DNA of 64,000 nt, taken from Pontibacter sp. HSC-14F20. Lineage in GTDB: Bacteria > Bacteroidota > Bacteroidia > Cytophagales > Hymenobacteraceae. Below, piece after piece: positions 34,152 to 43,282 of the stretch. Within the stretch, counting starts at the first letter, position 1, and each line of letters opens with the position of its first letter. The notes under the pieces were generated by a model. The model was given only the letters and a program-made list of their open reading frames with translations, had not been told where the DNA came from and did not search any database. A program made the translations under genes and the position numbers. The stretch covers positions 105,074-169,073 of the forward strand of contig NZ_JAHZTC010000010.1 in NCBI RefSeq assembly GCF_019599265.1, given 5' to 3'.

Positions 34152-34979
34152 TTAACGGAGATTGCGTTGGTTTCTGTTAGCATCTTTGTAATAATCATCG
34201 TGACCGGAGTCGGTTTCATCGGCCCAGCGCGGACCGCCTTCGTAGCCACGGTCAAAATTGCGGTCGCGGTACGACTCTCCGCCGTAACGCTGGCGGGTAC
34301 TCAATTGCTCGGCACGGCGCTCAGGGTCGTATCTGTTGTGTGGCTCATAATCCGGGTTGTCGGACTGCATGATATCGTCCCAGGTATCGCGCATGCGCTT
34401 AAAAAATCCGCGCTTGTCACGGTTTTCTGGCTCTACGTCTGGTGAGTAGCGGCCTTCATTGTACCAATTGTGCGAACCGCTGCCGTAGCGGTAGTCGTCT
34501 TCTTTATAGCGGCTGCGGGTACCTGGCCCCTCACGCCACAGGCTATCCTGCGAGGTTGGAGGCTCGTTGTAATTGCCGGGCTGCGAACCACCGCCCATTT
34601 GCGAACGGTATGGCTGCTGGCTGCTACTTTCCTGGCCTCTGTAGCCGTGGTTCAGGTAATGGCTTTCGTTGCGGTAAGGGCTTTCGCTGCGGCTGCCGTA
34701 GTGACCGGACTGGTAGGCTCCCTGGTCGCTCTGGTAGGGTGCCGGTCTGTTGCCAGTATAATGGCGTCCGGTTTCAGCCTGTCGGTCACGGTCCTGTGCT
34801 CCCCTCGGGCTTGGGCCGGTATGGAAGTAGTTGTGCTCATCCCACTTTTTTTGACTCTGGTTTTGCCCTCTGTAGGCGTAGCGCTGCGGCTGCTGTTCTC
34901 TGTCCTTGTTGTATAGCTCACGACCAATGCGCTGGTTCTCAGCACCTGGACGTCCGTGGTTTTCTCCTCTGTTTTCCAT
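34152..34979 (-). CDS. Disordered protein rich in Arg, Tyr, Gly, Ser and Gln
   Basis: This 275-residue protein, MENRGENHGR onward, is almost free of hydrophobic residues and rich in R, Y, G, S, N and Q. It contains recurring SYRD/YRG/SHY phrases. One short conserved-looking island, KRGFFKRMRDTWDDIM (about 189-204), could be an amphipathic helix. Similar low-complexity proteins occur in aerobic Cytophagales. The Arg-Tyr content is that of condensate-forming or nucleic-acid-binding tails, but that is speculation. Confidence 0.65.
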   Translation of the reverse strand: MENRGENHGRPGAENQRIGRELYNKDREQQPQRYAYRGQNQSQKKWDEHNYFHTGPSPRGAQDRDRQAETGRHYTGNRPAPYQSDQGAYQSGHYGSRSESPYRNESHYLNHGYRGQESSSQQPYRSQMGGGSQPGNYNEPPTSQDSLWREGPGTRSRYKEDDYRYGSGSHNWYNEGRYSPDVEPENRDKRGFFKRMRDTWDDIMQSDNPDYEPHNRYDPERRAEQLSTRQRYGGESYRDRNFDRGYEGGPRWADETDSGHDDYYKDANRNQRNLR

Positions 34980-35080
34980 GATTTTATTTGCGTTTTAAAA
35001 AGCGGTGTAAAAAGTATTGCCATGCGATGGCGTTATTTTTTACGGGCTACAGAGGCTATAGTTGGCTTAGGCTCAGGTAT

Positions 35081-35113
35081 AAAAAAAGAGACGCTCCTTT
35101 GCAAGGGCGCCTC
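35081..35113 (-). terminator. Rho-independent terminator of the receiver gene
   Basis: An imperfect GAGaCGCtCCTT/AAGGGCGCCTC stem has a 3-base loop and A7 on the plus strand, giving U7 on the transcript. It is 24 bases past the stop. Confidence 0.75.
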
Positions 35114-35136
35114 CTATGTCTTCATCCGGGGCAATG

Positions 35137-35544
35137 CTAGAAATAAGTCTCCATGATTTCACGCACATCGGCCTCTGTCAGGGGCTTGGAGTAATGCTTG
35201 CGTACCTCCGGATATTTTTTGAGCCGCTCCAGGTCATAAAAGCTTGCTGAAGAAGTTAACATGAGCATGACGGTTCGCAGCTTTTTATCATCCTCAAACT
35301 GCTGGTACTCATCCAGAAACTCAAATCCATCCATCACCGACATTTTGATGTCAACAAAAATAAGGTCCGGCTTGGGATGGTTCTCCTCACCGTTAAAAGC
35401 TTTATTGAGGTAGTCGAGGGCTTCTTCACCATTGGTGACCACCCTGATATCCGATGCGGCTTCCATGCGGGAGAGCAGGCGCTGGTTCAGGTAGTTGGTC
35501 GTATCGTCGTCGTCTATCAGCAGGATAGTTTTTACTGATTTCAT
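35137..35544 (-). CDS. Single-domain response regulator (receiver only)
   Basis: This 135-residue CheY-like receiver has the acidic cluster LLIDDDD (11-14), the phospho-acceptor Asp in LIFVDIKMSVMDGFEF (about residue 65) and the conserved Lys in YSKPLTE near 119. It has no output domain. The upstream gene, 71 bases away, is a PAS-only sensor without a kinase domain, so the phosphodonor must be elsewhere. A probable own promoter lies in the gap. Confidence 0.93.
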   Translation of the reverse strand: MKSVKTILLIDDDDTTNYLNQRLLSRMEAASDIRVVTNGEEALDYLNKAFNGEENHPKPDLIFVDIKMSVMDGFEFLDEYQQFEDDKKLRTVMLMLTSSASFYDLERLKKYPEVRKHYSKPLTEADVREIMETYF

Positions 35545-35567
35545 AGTTGGTATTTTGAGTTCTTTTA

Positions 35568-35597
35568 CAAATTATGGCCTTTTTTGTTTTAAACAAA
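35568..35597 (-). promoter_or_regulatory. Possible promoter of the receiver gene
   Basis: On the minus strand TTTG (35594-35597) and TAATTTG (35568-35574) are 19 bases apart, near the Bacteroidota -33/-7 pattern, with the ATG 23 bases after the -7 box. A 7-1-7 inverted repeat TTTGTTT.AAACAAA overlaps it. Confidence 0.35.
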
Positions 35598-35615
35598 GTC
35601 AAAAAAACAGAAGGA

Positions 35616-37217
35616 TCAGGATTTTTCCCTGGCCAACGCCTCTGCTTTTTGCCTGGCAATCACCATGTTGGTGATCTCAATGGCCGATATCATAATACCC
35701 TCCACATTAGATGTGCTGTCGAACAAAGGCTGGTATTTAAAGTTAATGTACGCATCGCGCAGGTTGCCATTCAGATCCTGGTCAATTTGTGTACGGTATT
35801 CGTTTATGTATACGGTCCGCGCTTCGGTGTATACCTTGTGGAGCAGCTCAAAAAAGCCGATCGATTCAAACTCAGGCCAAAGTTCGCGGGCGGTGCGGCC
35901 AATGTAGTTTCGGTTGCCATAGAGCCTGTATACGCCGGGCGTCACATACTGGCACACATAATCCGGGCCATACAACATGCACAGGTGCACCGGCGAAAGG
36001 CGCAGCATGTTCTCCAGGCGATCATCCTTACTTTCATCCACTTGATTTTTCTGATCGTCTATGTCTGTATAGGTGCCGATCCAGAGTGAGATTTCTCCGC
36101 TAGCATCGCGCATCGGCAGGCCACGTTCCAGAAACCAGCGGTAGCTGCCGTCCAGGTGGCCGCGTATGCGGTACTCTATCTCAAAAGTAGTGCCTGAAGC
36201 CACGGCATTGTGCCAGTTGGTGAGCACCATAGCCGAGTCTTCCGGATGAACTACGCCGATCCAGCCATCGGTCTGGCCGCGTTGCATACCAGTATAGCTA
36301 TACCAGTTTTCGTTGAAGAAAAGCACCTTGCCTTTGGGGGAGGCCGTCCAGGCCATATGAGGGAGCACCTCCAGCAGATGATGAAAACGGGCATCGCTTT
36401 CCCGAAGAGCCTCCTGTGTGTCTCTGTTCTGTGTAATGTCAATAATGGAACCGATGGTGCGAATGGGCTCACCTTCAATATTATATGTTGTGTAGCCCTG
36501 GTCCAGAATATAGGCGTAAGTGCCATCTGCTTTCTGAAAACGGTACTCGCCCGTCCAGGCGCTTTGCTTGTTGGCCAGCGCCTGCTGTATGCTGCGTTGC
36601 ACCTCCTCGAAATCATCCGGGTGCACCCTCGAATCCCAGGACTCGCCGTTCTGCCCCATTTCCTCAGGCTTGTAGCCAAAAATCTCCAGAAGCCCCTCGC
36701 CCCAGCTCATACGATTGTTTACAATGTCGTATTCCCAGGCAATGGCTTTGGTCGCGTTGCTGATCAGGTTAAGCTGTTCCTGACTTTGCTGGTGCAGGCG
36801 CTCAATCAGAACTTTGTCGGTTACATCGTGTATCTCCTGCAACAGATACTGTACTTCCCAATTTGCATCAACGATGGGAACGCTGGTTGCATTCCAGTAG
36901 CACTCCTTAAAGCCCTCTGCTGTCGGAATATCGTAACGGAGCTCTTCGACACTGGAAGGTCTTTTGTAGACCAGCGCATGCTGCATGGAGTGATATATGG
37001 AGCCTTCGGAGTCCTCCTGCGGGTTATCGGGATTATTCGGAAAGATATGAAACACCGGCTGGCCCATAATCTCTTCGCGCTTCAAGTGGATTTTCTCAAG
37101 CAGCGTATCTGTAGCTTCTACAATGACAAGGTCAGGCGTCAGGACAAGATTTAGTCCGGTCAGGGCCCTAAAGATGGGCTCTAGCGTAGGTGGGGATGTC
37201 GCGATTTTTGATGGCAC
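35616..37217 (-). CDS. PAS-domain sensor without kinase domain
   Basis: This 533-residue protein has about four PAS domains (approximately 15-135, 145-262, 275-385 and 400-520), each with the usual strand pattern. Two have PAC ends (TIGSIIDITQNRD, WIGTYTDIDDQ). It then ends abruptly at ARQKAEALAREKS, exactly where a histidine kinase dimerisation helix would normally follow. No kinase-like frame remains downstream; the next gene is a lone receiver. The start codon is GTG at 37217. It may be a truncated kinase or a genuine PAS-only sensor acting by protein contact. Confidence 0.82.
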   Translation of the reverse strand: MPSKIATSPPTLEPIFRALTGLNLVLTPDLVIVEATDTLLEKIHLKREEIMGQPVFHIFPNNPDNPQEDSEGSIYHSMQHALVYKRPSSVEELRYDIPTAEGFKECYWNATSVPIVDANWEVQYLLQEIHDVTDKVLIERLHQQSQEQLNLISNATKAIAWEYDIVNNRMSWGEGLLEIFGYKPEEMGQNGESWDSRVHPDDFEEVQRSIQQALANKQSAWTGEYRFQKADGTYAYILDQGYTTYNIEGEPIRTIGSIIDITQNRDTQEALRESDARFHHLLEVLPHMAWTASPKGKVLFFNENWYSYTGMQRGQTDGWIGVVHPEDSAMVLTNWHNAVASGTTFEIEYRIRGHLDGSYRWFLERGLPMRDASGEISLWIGTYTDIDDQKNQVDESKDDRLENMLRLSPVHLCMLYGPDYVCQYVTPGVYRLYGNRNYIGRTARELWPEFESIGFFELLHKVYTEARTVYINEYRTQIDQDLNGNLRDAYINFKYQPLFDSTSNVEGIMISAIEITNMVIARQKAEALAREKS

Positions 37218-37310
37218 AGGTATAAATTTGGCTTAAGTTCAGTTTTCGTAGCGTATAATCATCTAAAATAGAAAAATTTAGTTTAAATATTGCCTTAAAT
37301 GTTGAACGCT

Positions 37311-37372
37311 CAAAAAAAATAATTGGTCAGCTACGCAGGCCATAATAACATACAGGGCTGCGTAACTGACCA
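37311..37372 (-). terminator. Terminator of mfd
   Basis: TGGTCAG plus TACGCAG arms (37324-37341) pair with the arms at 37356-37372, giving a long hairpin. On the minus strand ATTATTTTTTTTGAG follows. It lies 36 bases past the mfd stop. Confidence 0.75.
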
Positions 37373-37407
37373 GATTATACGTTCCTAAGGGTTTGCTAGG
37401 GTAGCGC

Positions 37408-40400
37408 CTATCCCTTTACAGTGGCTTTTACGTCGAGGCTATCGAACACTTCGCGGGCATCGGCAATGTTCCGGATGTCTTCCACAATTACGATCAGTTT
37501 ATCCTTGGCCTCTTTCAGGCGTGAGCGGCGTGAGTGCTGCTGCACATACTTCAGGATGTTGCCAAAGGTCTCGGATTGGAAGTAAGCATCGTTATTCTCG
37601 CTCGGCAGGTAGCCTTTCATCACTTCTTTTTTGATAGTGAGCTTCTCGAAACCCAGCTGCTGGGCCTGCCAGCGCAACTTCACGATCTCGACCAGTTTCT
37701 GTACCTCCTGGGGCAGCGGACCGAAGCGGTCTATAATACTGTCACGTAGCTTCTCCAGGCCCTGCAGGTCTTTGGTGCTGTCGAGTTTGCTATAGAGGCT
37801 GAGGCGTTCGGAAATGTTGCCCACATACCAGTCAGGTATAAGCACCTCCATGTCGGTCTCGATGTTGCAGTCGCGTACCGGCTCCACAAACTCTGCCAGG
37901 TTATCTTTCAGGAACAGGTCCCGGAATTCGGTTTCTTTCAGTTCTTTGATGGCATCATCGAGCACCTGGTGGTACATTTCAAACCCCAAATCATTAATGA
38001 AGCCGCTTTGCTCGCCACCCAACAGGTTACCCGCCCCTCGAATGTCGAGGTCGCGCATGGCAATCTTGAAACCTTCACCAAGATCAGAAAACTCTTCGAG
38101 CACGCTCAGGCGTTTGCGGGCATCGGTTGGCAGACCGGCCACAGGTGGTGTGAGCAGGTAGCAGTATGCTTTCTTATTCGAGCGGCCCACGCGGCCCCGC
38201 ATCTGGTGCAGGTCCGACAAGCCGAACATGTGCGCCCGGTTGATGATGATCGTGTTGGCGTTCGCTATATCCAGGCCAGACTCAATGATGTTGGTTGACA
38301 CGAGCACATCGTACTCGCCGTCAACGAACTTCATCATGCGCTTTTCAAGCGTTTCGCCATCCATTTGCCCGTGGGCGTAGGTGATGCGGGCATCCGGTAC
38401 CAGTTTCAGGATCATATTGGCGATCTCCTCGATGTCTTTCACACGGTTGTGCACAAAAAATACCTGTCCGCCCCGTTTCAATTCGGCAGCCACAGCGTCG
38501 CGAATCAGTACTTCATCGAACACATGCAACTCCGTTTTAACCGGCTGGCGGTTGGGCGGTGGCGTGGCAATCACGCTCAGGTCGCGGGCACCCATCAGCG
38601 AAAAGTGCAGTGTTCTAGGTATAGGCGTGGCGGTGAGGGTGAGGGTATCGACATTCACACGCATTTCCTTGAGCTTCTCTTTGGTTTTCACACCAAACTT
38701 CTGCTCTTCGTCAATCACGAGCAAGCCAAGGTCTTTGAATTTGACGTCCTTACTGGCGATGCGGTGCGTTCCGATCAGGATGTCCACTTTGCCCTCGGCT
38801 ACACGTTGCAGCGTGTTCTTGATATCCTTGGCCGTTTTGAAGCGGTTGATGTAATCCACTGTAATTGGGAATTGCTCGAGTCGGTCGCGGAACGTCTTGA
38901 AGTGCTGCATGGCCAACACTGTGGTCGGTACCAGCACGGCAACCTGCTTGCCGTCGCAGGCAGCTTTGAAGGCAGCGCGCATGGCTACCTCTGTTTTGCC
39001 AAAACCTACGTCGCCACACACAAGACGGTCCATTGGGTGCGGCTGTTCCATGTCAGCTTTCACGTCTTCGGTGGCCTTGCCCTGGTCTGGGGTGTCTTCG
39101 TAAATGAACGACGACTCCAGCTCGGCCTGCAGGAAGCCATCGCGGGTATAGGCATAGCCTGGTGCAGCCTTGCGCTTGGCGTATAGCTGAATAAGCTCGG
39201 CAGCAATATCTTTTACTTTGCTCTTTACTTTCTTTTTCTTGTTTTCCCACTCCGGCGAGCCCAGCTTACTCATAGTCGGAGGACCGCCCTCTTTCCCGCT
39301 ATACTTGCTAATTTTGTGCAGGGAGTGGATGGAGACATAAAGCAGATCGTCGTCGCGGTATACCAGTCTAATCGCCTCCTGCAAACGACCGCCCACTTCT
39401 ACTTTCTCCAGTCCGGCAAAGCGGCCCACGCCGTAGTCCATGTGCGTGATGTAGTCGCCGGGCTGCAGGGTGCGTAGCTCTTTTAAGGTCATTGCTTTGG
39501 TTTTGGAGCGACCCTCTTTGGCTTTGTGCTGATAAAAGCGGTCGAACAGCTGGTGATCGGTATAGCAGGTGATCTTGAGCTGCTCGTCAATAAATCCTTC
39601 GCGCAACGACACAGCCAGATGCTGAAAACGCATGTCGTGGTCGAGCTCATCGAAGATGGTGGTGAGACGGTTGATCTGGCGTGGCGACTCCGTGGCAATG
39701 ACATTCACGAAGCCCTTGGTCTGCTGCTCGTGCAGGTCTTTTACCAATCGGTTGAAATCCTTGTTGAATGAAGGCTGCGGCTTGGACTGGAACTGCAGCA
39801 CCTCGGTGTCTTTGAAGTTGAAGCGCTTGCCAAACTCCACGATGCTGAACTTCTCAAGCAGCTTCTTGAACTGCTTTTGCGTCTGGAACAGTTGTTCCGG
39901 GTCCGACACGATTTGGGTGCCGCCGCTGCCCTCCATTAACTTGTCAAATGCCTGCGCCGCCTTGTCAAAATACTCGTCGATCACATCCAGCGTCTGGCGC
40001 ACATCCTTGAACCAGATGGTAGTGTTGTTCGGCAGAAAATCCAAAAAAGCCTCACGGGTTTCCTGCAACAGTTTGGTCTGCACGTTAGGTATAATCGAGA
40101 TGCTTTTCTTTGTCTCCACGCTCAGCTGCGTGTCCGGGTCGAAGGAGCGGATACTTTCGATCTCGTCGCCAAAAAGCTCGATGCGGTAGGGCAGGTCGTT
40201 GGCGTAGGAGAACACGTCCACAATGCCGCCGCGCACAGCGTACTGACCCGCCTCGTACACAAACTCGGTGCGTTCGAAGCCATACTCAGCCAGCATCTCG
40301 CTCAGGAAGTTCACGTCCAGCTTTTCGCCTACTTTAGCACCCAGCGTGTTCTCCACCAGCGACTTTTTGTTGATCACTTTCTCGGTGAGCGCCTCGGGGT

Positions 40401-40779
40401 AAGTCACGATCAGCTCCCCTTTGTCGGATTTGGTGTTGAGGCGGTTGAGCACCTCAGCCCGCATGAGGATGTTGGCGTTCTCGGTATCGTCGAAGCTGTA
40501 GGGCCGCTTGTAAGAAGTTGGGAACAGCATGACCTCCTTCTCATCGCCGAGCAGGTTTTTGAGGTCGGTATAGAAATAGGCTGCCTCCTCTTTGTCGTGC
40601 AAAACGAAGAGTTGGTGCTGCGGGTGCAAGGTATAGACTGCCGAGACCATCACGGCATCGAGGCTACCCGCCATGCCTTTGAGTTGCAGACGGTAGGGTT
40701 TATCGGCTTTGAGTCGCTCGGCAATGGTCTGCACCACCCCGTCGAGTCGGTACAGCTCTAGAAAATCAGTTACTTTCAT
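37408..40779 (-). CDS. mfd: Transcription-repair coupling factor
   Basis: This 1123-residue protein is a full-length Mfd. It has an N-terminal UvrB-like region, the RNA-polymerase-interacting domain around GDYITHMDYGVGRF (about 438), and a superfamily 2 translocase with Walker A CGDVGFGKTE, the DEEQ box in LLVIDEEQKFGV and motif VI MRGRVGRSNKKAYCYLL. The C-terminal TRCF domain begins near 1000. It removes stalled RNA polymerase and recruits UvrA. A long inverted repeat (40805-40839) lies 26 bases before the start. Confidence 0.97.
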   Translation of the reverse strand: MKVTDFLELYRLDGVVQTIAERLKADKPYRLQLKGMAGSLDAVMVSAVYTLHPQHQLFVLHDKEEAAYFYTDLKNLLGDEKEVMLFPTSYKRPYSFDDTENANILMRAEVLNRLNTKSDKGELIVTYPEALTEKVINKKSLVENTLGAKVGEKLDVNFLSEMLAEYGFERTEFVYEAGQYAVRGGIVDVFSYANDLPYRIELFGDEIESIRSFDPDTQLSVETKKSISIIPNVQTKLLQETREAFLDFLPNNTTIWFKDVRQTLDVIDEYFDKAAQAFDKLMEGSGGTQIVSDPEQLFQTQKQFKKLLEKFSIVEFGKRFNFKDTEVLQFQSKPQPSFNKDFNRLVKDLHEQQTKGFVNVIATESPRQINRLTTIFDELDHDMRFQHLAVSLREGFIDEQLKITCYTDHQLFDRFYQHKAKEGRSKTKAMTLKELRTLQPGDYITHMDYGVGRFAGLEKVEVGGRLQEAIRLVYRDDDLLYVSIHSLHKISKYSGKEGGPPTMSKLGSPEWENKKKKVKSKVKDIAAELIQLYAKRKAAPGYAYTRDGFLQAELESSFIYEDTPDQGKATEDVKADMEQPHPMDRLVCGDVGFGKTEVAMRAAFKAACDGKQVAVLVPTTVLAMQHFKTFRDRLEQFPITVDYINRFKTAKDIKNTLQRVAEGKVDILIGTHRIASKDVKFKDLGLLVIDEEQKFGVKTKEKLKEMRVNVDTLTLTATPIPRTLHFSLMGARDLSVIATPPPNRQPVKTELHVFDEVLIRDAVAAELKRGGQVFFVHNRVKDIEEIANMILKLVPDARITYAHGQMDGETLEKRMMKFVDGEYDVLVSTNIIESGLDIANANTIIINRAHMFGLSDLHQMRGRVGRSNKKAYCYLLTPPVAGLPTDARKRLSVLEEFSDLGEGFKIAMRDLDIRGAGNLLGGEQSGFINDLGFEMYHQVLDDAIKELKETEFRDLFLKDNLAEFVEPVRDCNIETDMEVLIPDWYVGNISERLSLYSKLDSTKDLQGLEKLRDSIIDRFGPLPQEVQKLVEIVKLRWQAQQLGFEKLTIKKEVMKGYLPSENNDAYFQSETFGNILKYVQQHSRRSRLKEAKDKLIVIVEDIRNIADAREVFDSLDVKATVKG

Positions 40780-40804
40780 TCAGGTATATCACAAAACAGC
40801 AAAG

Positions 40805-40839
40805 GCAGAACACAGGACTTTTCGATAGTCGTGTTCTGC
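40805..40839 (-). promoter_or_regulatory. Inverted repeat in the mfd leader
   Basis: GCAGAACAC (40805-40813) pairs with GTGTTCTGC (40831-40839), and inner GACT pairs with AGTC, giving a 13-bp stem with a two-base bulge. It ends 26 bases before the mfd ATG and has no T-run, so a leader structure or operator is more likely than a terminator. Confidence 0.35.
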
Positions 40840-40959
40840 TGGTTGTAGTTTACAAAGGTAAATAAACTAATGCTTTATCAGAACTGAGAGGAGAGGGAGA
40901 AAGTTGCGGGGAAGCGGAATTGTTTTATACTACAAGTATTTTAAATCTAAGTCTGTGAA

Positions 40960-41496
40960 CTAGGCGGCGAAATAGCCCATGATCCACAAATGGATGGGTA
41001 ATAGTAGAAAATTCATGACAGCTGCATTTAAGAGCTGTTCCTTATTGTTCCGCATGGCTACTCCGACAATAGCAATCAGGCCGAAGCTGATTGGGAGAAA
41101 GCAGAAAGTACCAAATATGCCTGCATTTTGAATTAACTCTTTTTCTTCACCAAATCTTTTGACATAACCTGTCTTAACAATACTGAATAGATAAGTGGTA
41201 ACGAGTTTTACTGAGTCAGCTTCTTTGGGATTAAAACCCTGAATTTTGTCGTATGGGTAGTAAAAGTTCTCTGTAATTAGAGTCACGTTATCAAGCTGGG
41301 TTCTACTTGATTTTCCTGTAAATTTAGAGCGAGTCGTAACATATACTGCTTCTCTAGCCAATATCTTCTCGTTTCGAATCACCTTAGGCAGCAAGAAAAC
41401 ATCTAGGCATACTAAAAAAGTTAATAGTAAGCAGAAGGCATTAAACCATCTGCAGATCTTTATAACAATAGGCGGAAGAGAGTTCGCGTAAGCCAT
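40960..41496 (-). CDS. Hypothetical membrane protein of the AT-rich island
   Basis: From the ATG at 41496 this has 178 residues with a helix near 18-38, a soluble middle (about 40-115) and two more helices near the end (FGTFCFLPISFGLIAIVGVA and NAAVMNFLLLPIHLWIMGYF). The frame opens at 41541, but the extra 15 residues look like a second hydrophobic start. Codon use is AT-richer than in the neighbouring mfd. Family not recognised. Confidence 0.55.
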   Translation of the reverse strand: MAYANSLPPIVIKICRWFNAFCLLLTFLVCLDVFLLPKVIRNEKILAREAVYVTTRSKFTGKSSRTQLDNVTLITENFYYPYDKIQGFNPKEADSVKLVTTYLFSIVKTGYVKRFGEEKELIQNAGIFGTFCFLPISFGLIAIVGVAMRNNKEQLLNAAVMNFLLLPIHLWIMGYFAA

Positions 41497-41667
41497 ACGT
41501 TTACAATATAGGTATTGCTGAATAAAATAGAAAAAGTACATTTTCTATTGTGTAATCCGTTTTCGGATTGCAAATTCGAAAAGCAAGGAAACCGAATGGG
41601 CAATTTACTGCTTCACTTTAACTGTTGGTAAGGCTAATCTCCCATAAATCTATACCTTGTACACTCC

Positions 41668-42153
41668 ATGGAAACACCTCTACTACGCTACAGACTGACT
41701 GATCCTGTCGGGTTCGGAACGAAGGTATACGCTATTGTTATTATAGCTGGGGGCGTATGGCTATTTACAATCTATCCTGTGGTTGGTGTACTTATGATTC
41801 TGTTCGGGATCTTCCCATTGGTCCAGTATAAGTGCCTCGAAATTGATCTTTACCACGGTACTTATTGCTTAGGAATGAATATGCTAGGCTATACTGTTGG
41901 AGCCAGAGAACCATACCCTGGCACAAAGTGTATTTTCCTCAAGAAGAACAGATATATTGCTTCCAACTCGCGCCGTTCCTGGCGTCCCATCGCTTCCACT
42001 GCGTTTGATAGCTTCCTATGGTTGGAGGACGGCACCAAGATACTTCTTTCATGTGACAGCAAGAAAGAAACCGCTATGCTAAGAATACAGCCTCTTGCCC
42101 AGGAACTGCAGATAGGAATCAAGGATCTGACAGCACCCCTTTCTCGTAATTAG
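41668..42153 (+). CDS. Hypothetical membrane-anchored protein of the AT-rich island
   Basis: This 161-residue protein has two adjacent hydrophobic helices (about 21-37 and 40-56) in the pattern of small PH-like membrane proteins, then a soluble beta-rich part (FDSFLWLEDGTKILLSCDSKKET). Family not recognised. It diverges from the preceding membrane protein. Confidence 0.55.
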   Translation: METPLLRYRLTDPVGFGTKVYAIVIIAGGVWLFTIYPVVGVLMILFGIFPLVQYKCLEIDLYHGTYCLGMNMLGYTVGAREPYPGTKCIFLKKNRYIASNSRRSWRPIASTAFDSFLWLEDGTKILLSCDSKKETAMLRIQPLAQELQIGIKDLTAPLSRN

Positions 42154-42532
42154 CCTCAAGTCACCTCTCTCTTATACAAACAATAGGTATCTCCTGATCT
42201 ATTGCATTTCTAAAGCCCAAGCAAAACCGATTTGTTAAGATTTAAGGGTATTATTTGTTTGTATTTTATAAACATAGAATTGTGTTTACCGTAATTTATT
42301 TAAATCCATTGATCTATATAGTTAAATATTGTATTGACAAAGTTTAAACTTTGTGTATTTGCTGAGCACAAGCATTAAGCTGCTAACTAATCCTAAATTG
42401 TGATTTTAGATGATTAGGTCACCCCAACAGCTAAGATAGGTCTTGCTTAGAGAAAGCGCTATTATGTGGTTTTGTATCAGAATGGTTAGAACTAGAGAGA
42501 ATGCATATCAATTATTAACCTAAAAAAATAGT
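42154..42532. other. AT-rich intergenic region with an 18-bp palindrome
   Basis: These 379 bases lack a gene. AT content is high, with long runs of T and A near 42240-42330. The perfect palindrome at 42337-42354 is the only structured element seen. It probably holds the promoter of the methyltransferase gene. Confidence 0.5.
42337..42354. promoter_or_regulatory. Perfect 18-bp palindrome, candidate operator
   Basis: ACAAAGTTTAAACTTTGT is a perfect inverted repeat without spacer, preceded by TTG and followed by GTATTTG, which resembles a -7 box. It lies about 180 bases before the methyltransferase ATG. Confidence 0.4.
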
Positions 42533-43282
42533 ATGGCAACGCAAACTATAAAAAAGATGAAGCATTTCCTGATTGAGAAGAACTCTAAGAACCCTATTTT
42601 TTTAGAGCGATTTCCGGATATAAAGTACGAGGGAATGAGGGTAATCGACCTTGGCTGTGGGTATGGAGCACTTACGGTAGACATGGCGCAACGAGGTGCA
42701 AGTCAAGTAGTAGGTGTTGATATAGAACCTAACCGAATAGAGGATGCCCGAGAAATAGTACAGAGCGAATACCCTGAGATAGCCGACCGCATTAGTTTTG
42801 TTTGTTGCAACTTAAGAGATCTGCCTGATGAAGGGTTTGACCTGATCATATCCAAAGCTTCATTTGAACATATTCTTAGTCTGGATGTATTGCTGGCAGA
42901 TATGAAGGATAAATTAAAAATTGGAGGAAAGATCGTGACAGGGTTCGGTCCTCTGTATAACTCGCCATGGGGTGACCACCGTAGGCTAAAGCACAAACTA
43001 CCCTGGACACACATTATATTGGGGGAGCAGCATTATCTGAGTAAGATCAACAAGAACCGCCAGGAGAAGGTGCAGAGCATTTATGATCTTGGCTTAAATG
43101 GCTGTTCTCTAAAAGAATATATCAATATGTTCAATAGCGTGGAGGGCATGGTGGTAACTGATTTTAGAACCAACGTTAGTGACAAACTCTCTATGAAGTT
43201 GTTCAACGTCTTTTCAAATTTTCCATTTATGCGGGAATACTTTACATACAACATTTACTGTGTATTGGAGCGCGTAAGATAG
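42533..43282 (+). CDS. SAM-dependent methyltransferase in the AT-rich island
   Basis: This 249-residue protein has the methyltransferase motif I VIDLGCGYGALTVDMA (about 37-52), VVGVDIEPNR and IISKASFEHIL. The C-terminal part (from 140) contains PWGDHRRLKHKLPWTH, as seen in small-molecule or glycan-linked methyltransferases. AT content and codon choice differ from the surrounding genes, consistent with recent acquisition. The substrate is unknown. Confidence 0.85.
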   Translation: MATQTIKKMKHFLIEKNSKNPIFLERFPDIKYEGMRVIDLGCGYGALTVDMAQRGASQVVGVDIEPNRIEDAREIVQSEYPEIADRISFVCCNLRDLPDEGFDLIISKASFEHILSLDVLLADMKDKLKIGGKIVTGFGPLYNSPWGDHRRLKHKLPWTHIILGEQHYLSKINKNRQEKVQSIYDLGLNGCSLKEYINMFNSVEGMVVTDFRTNVSDKLSMKLFNVFSNFPFMREYFTYNIYCVLERVR

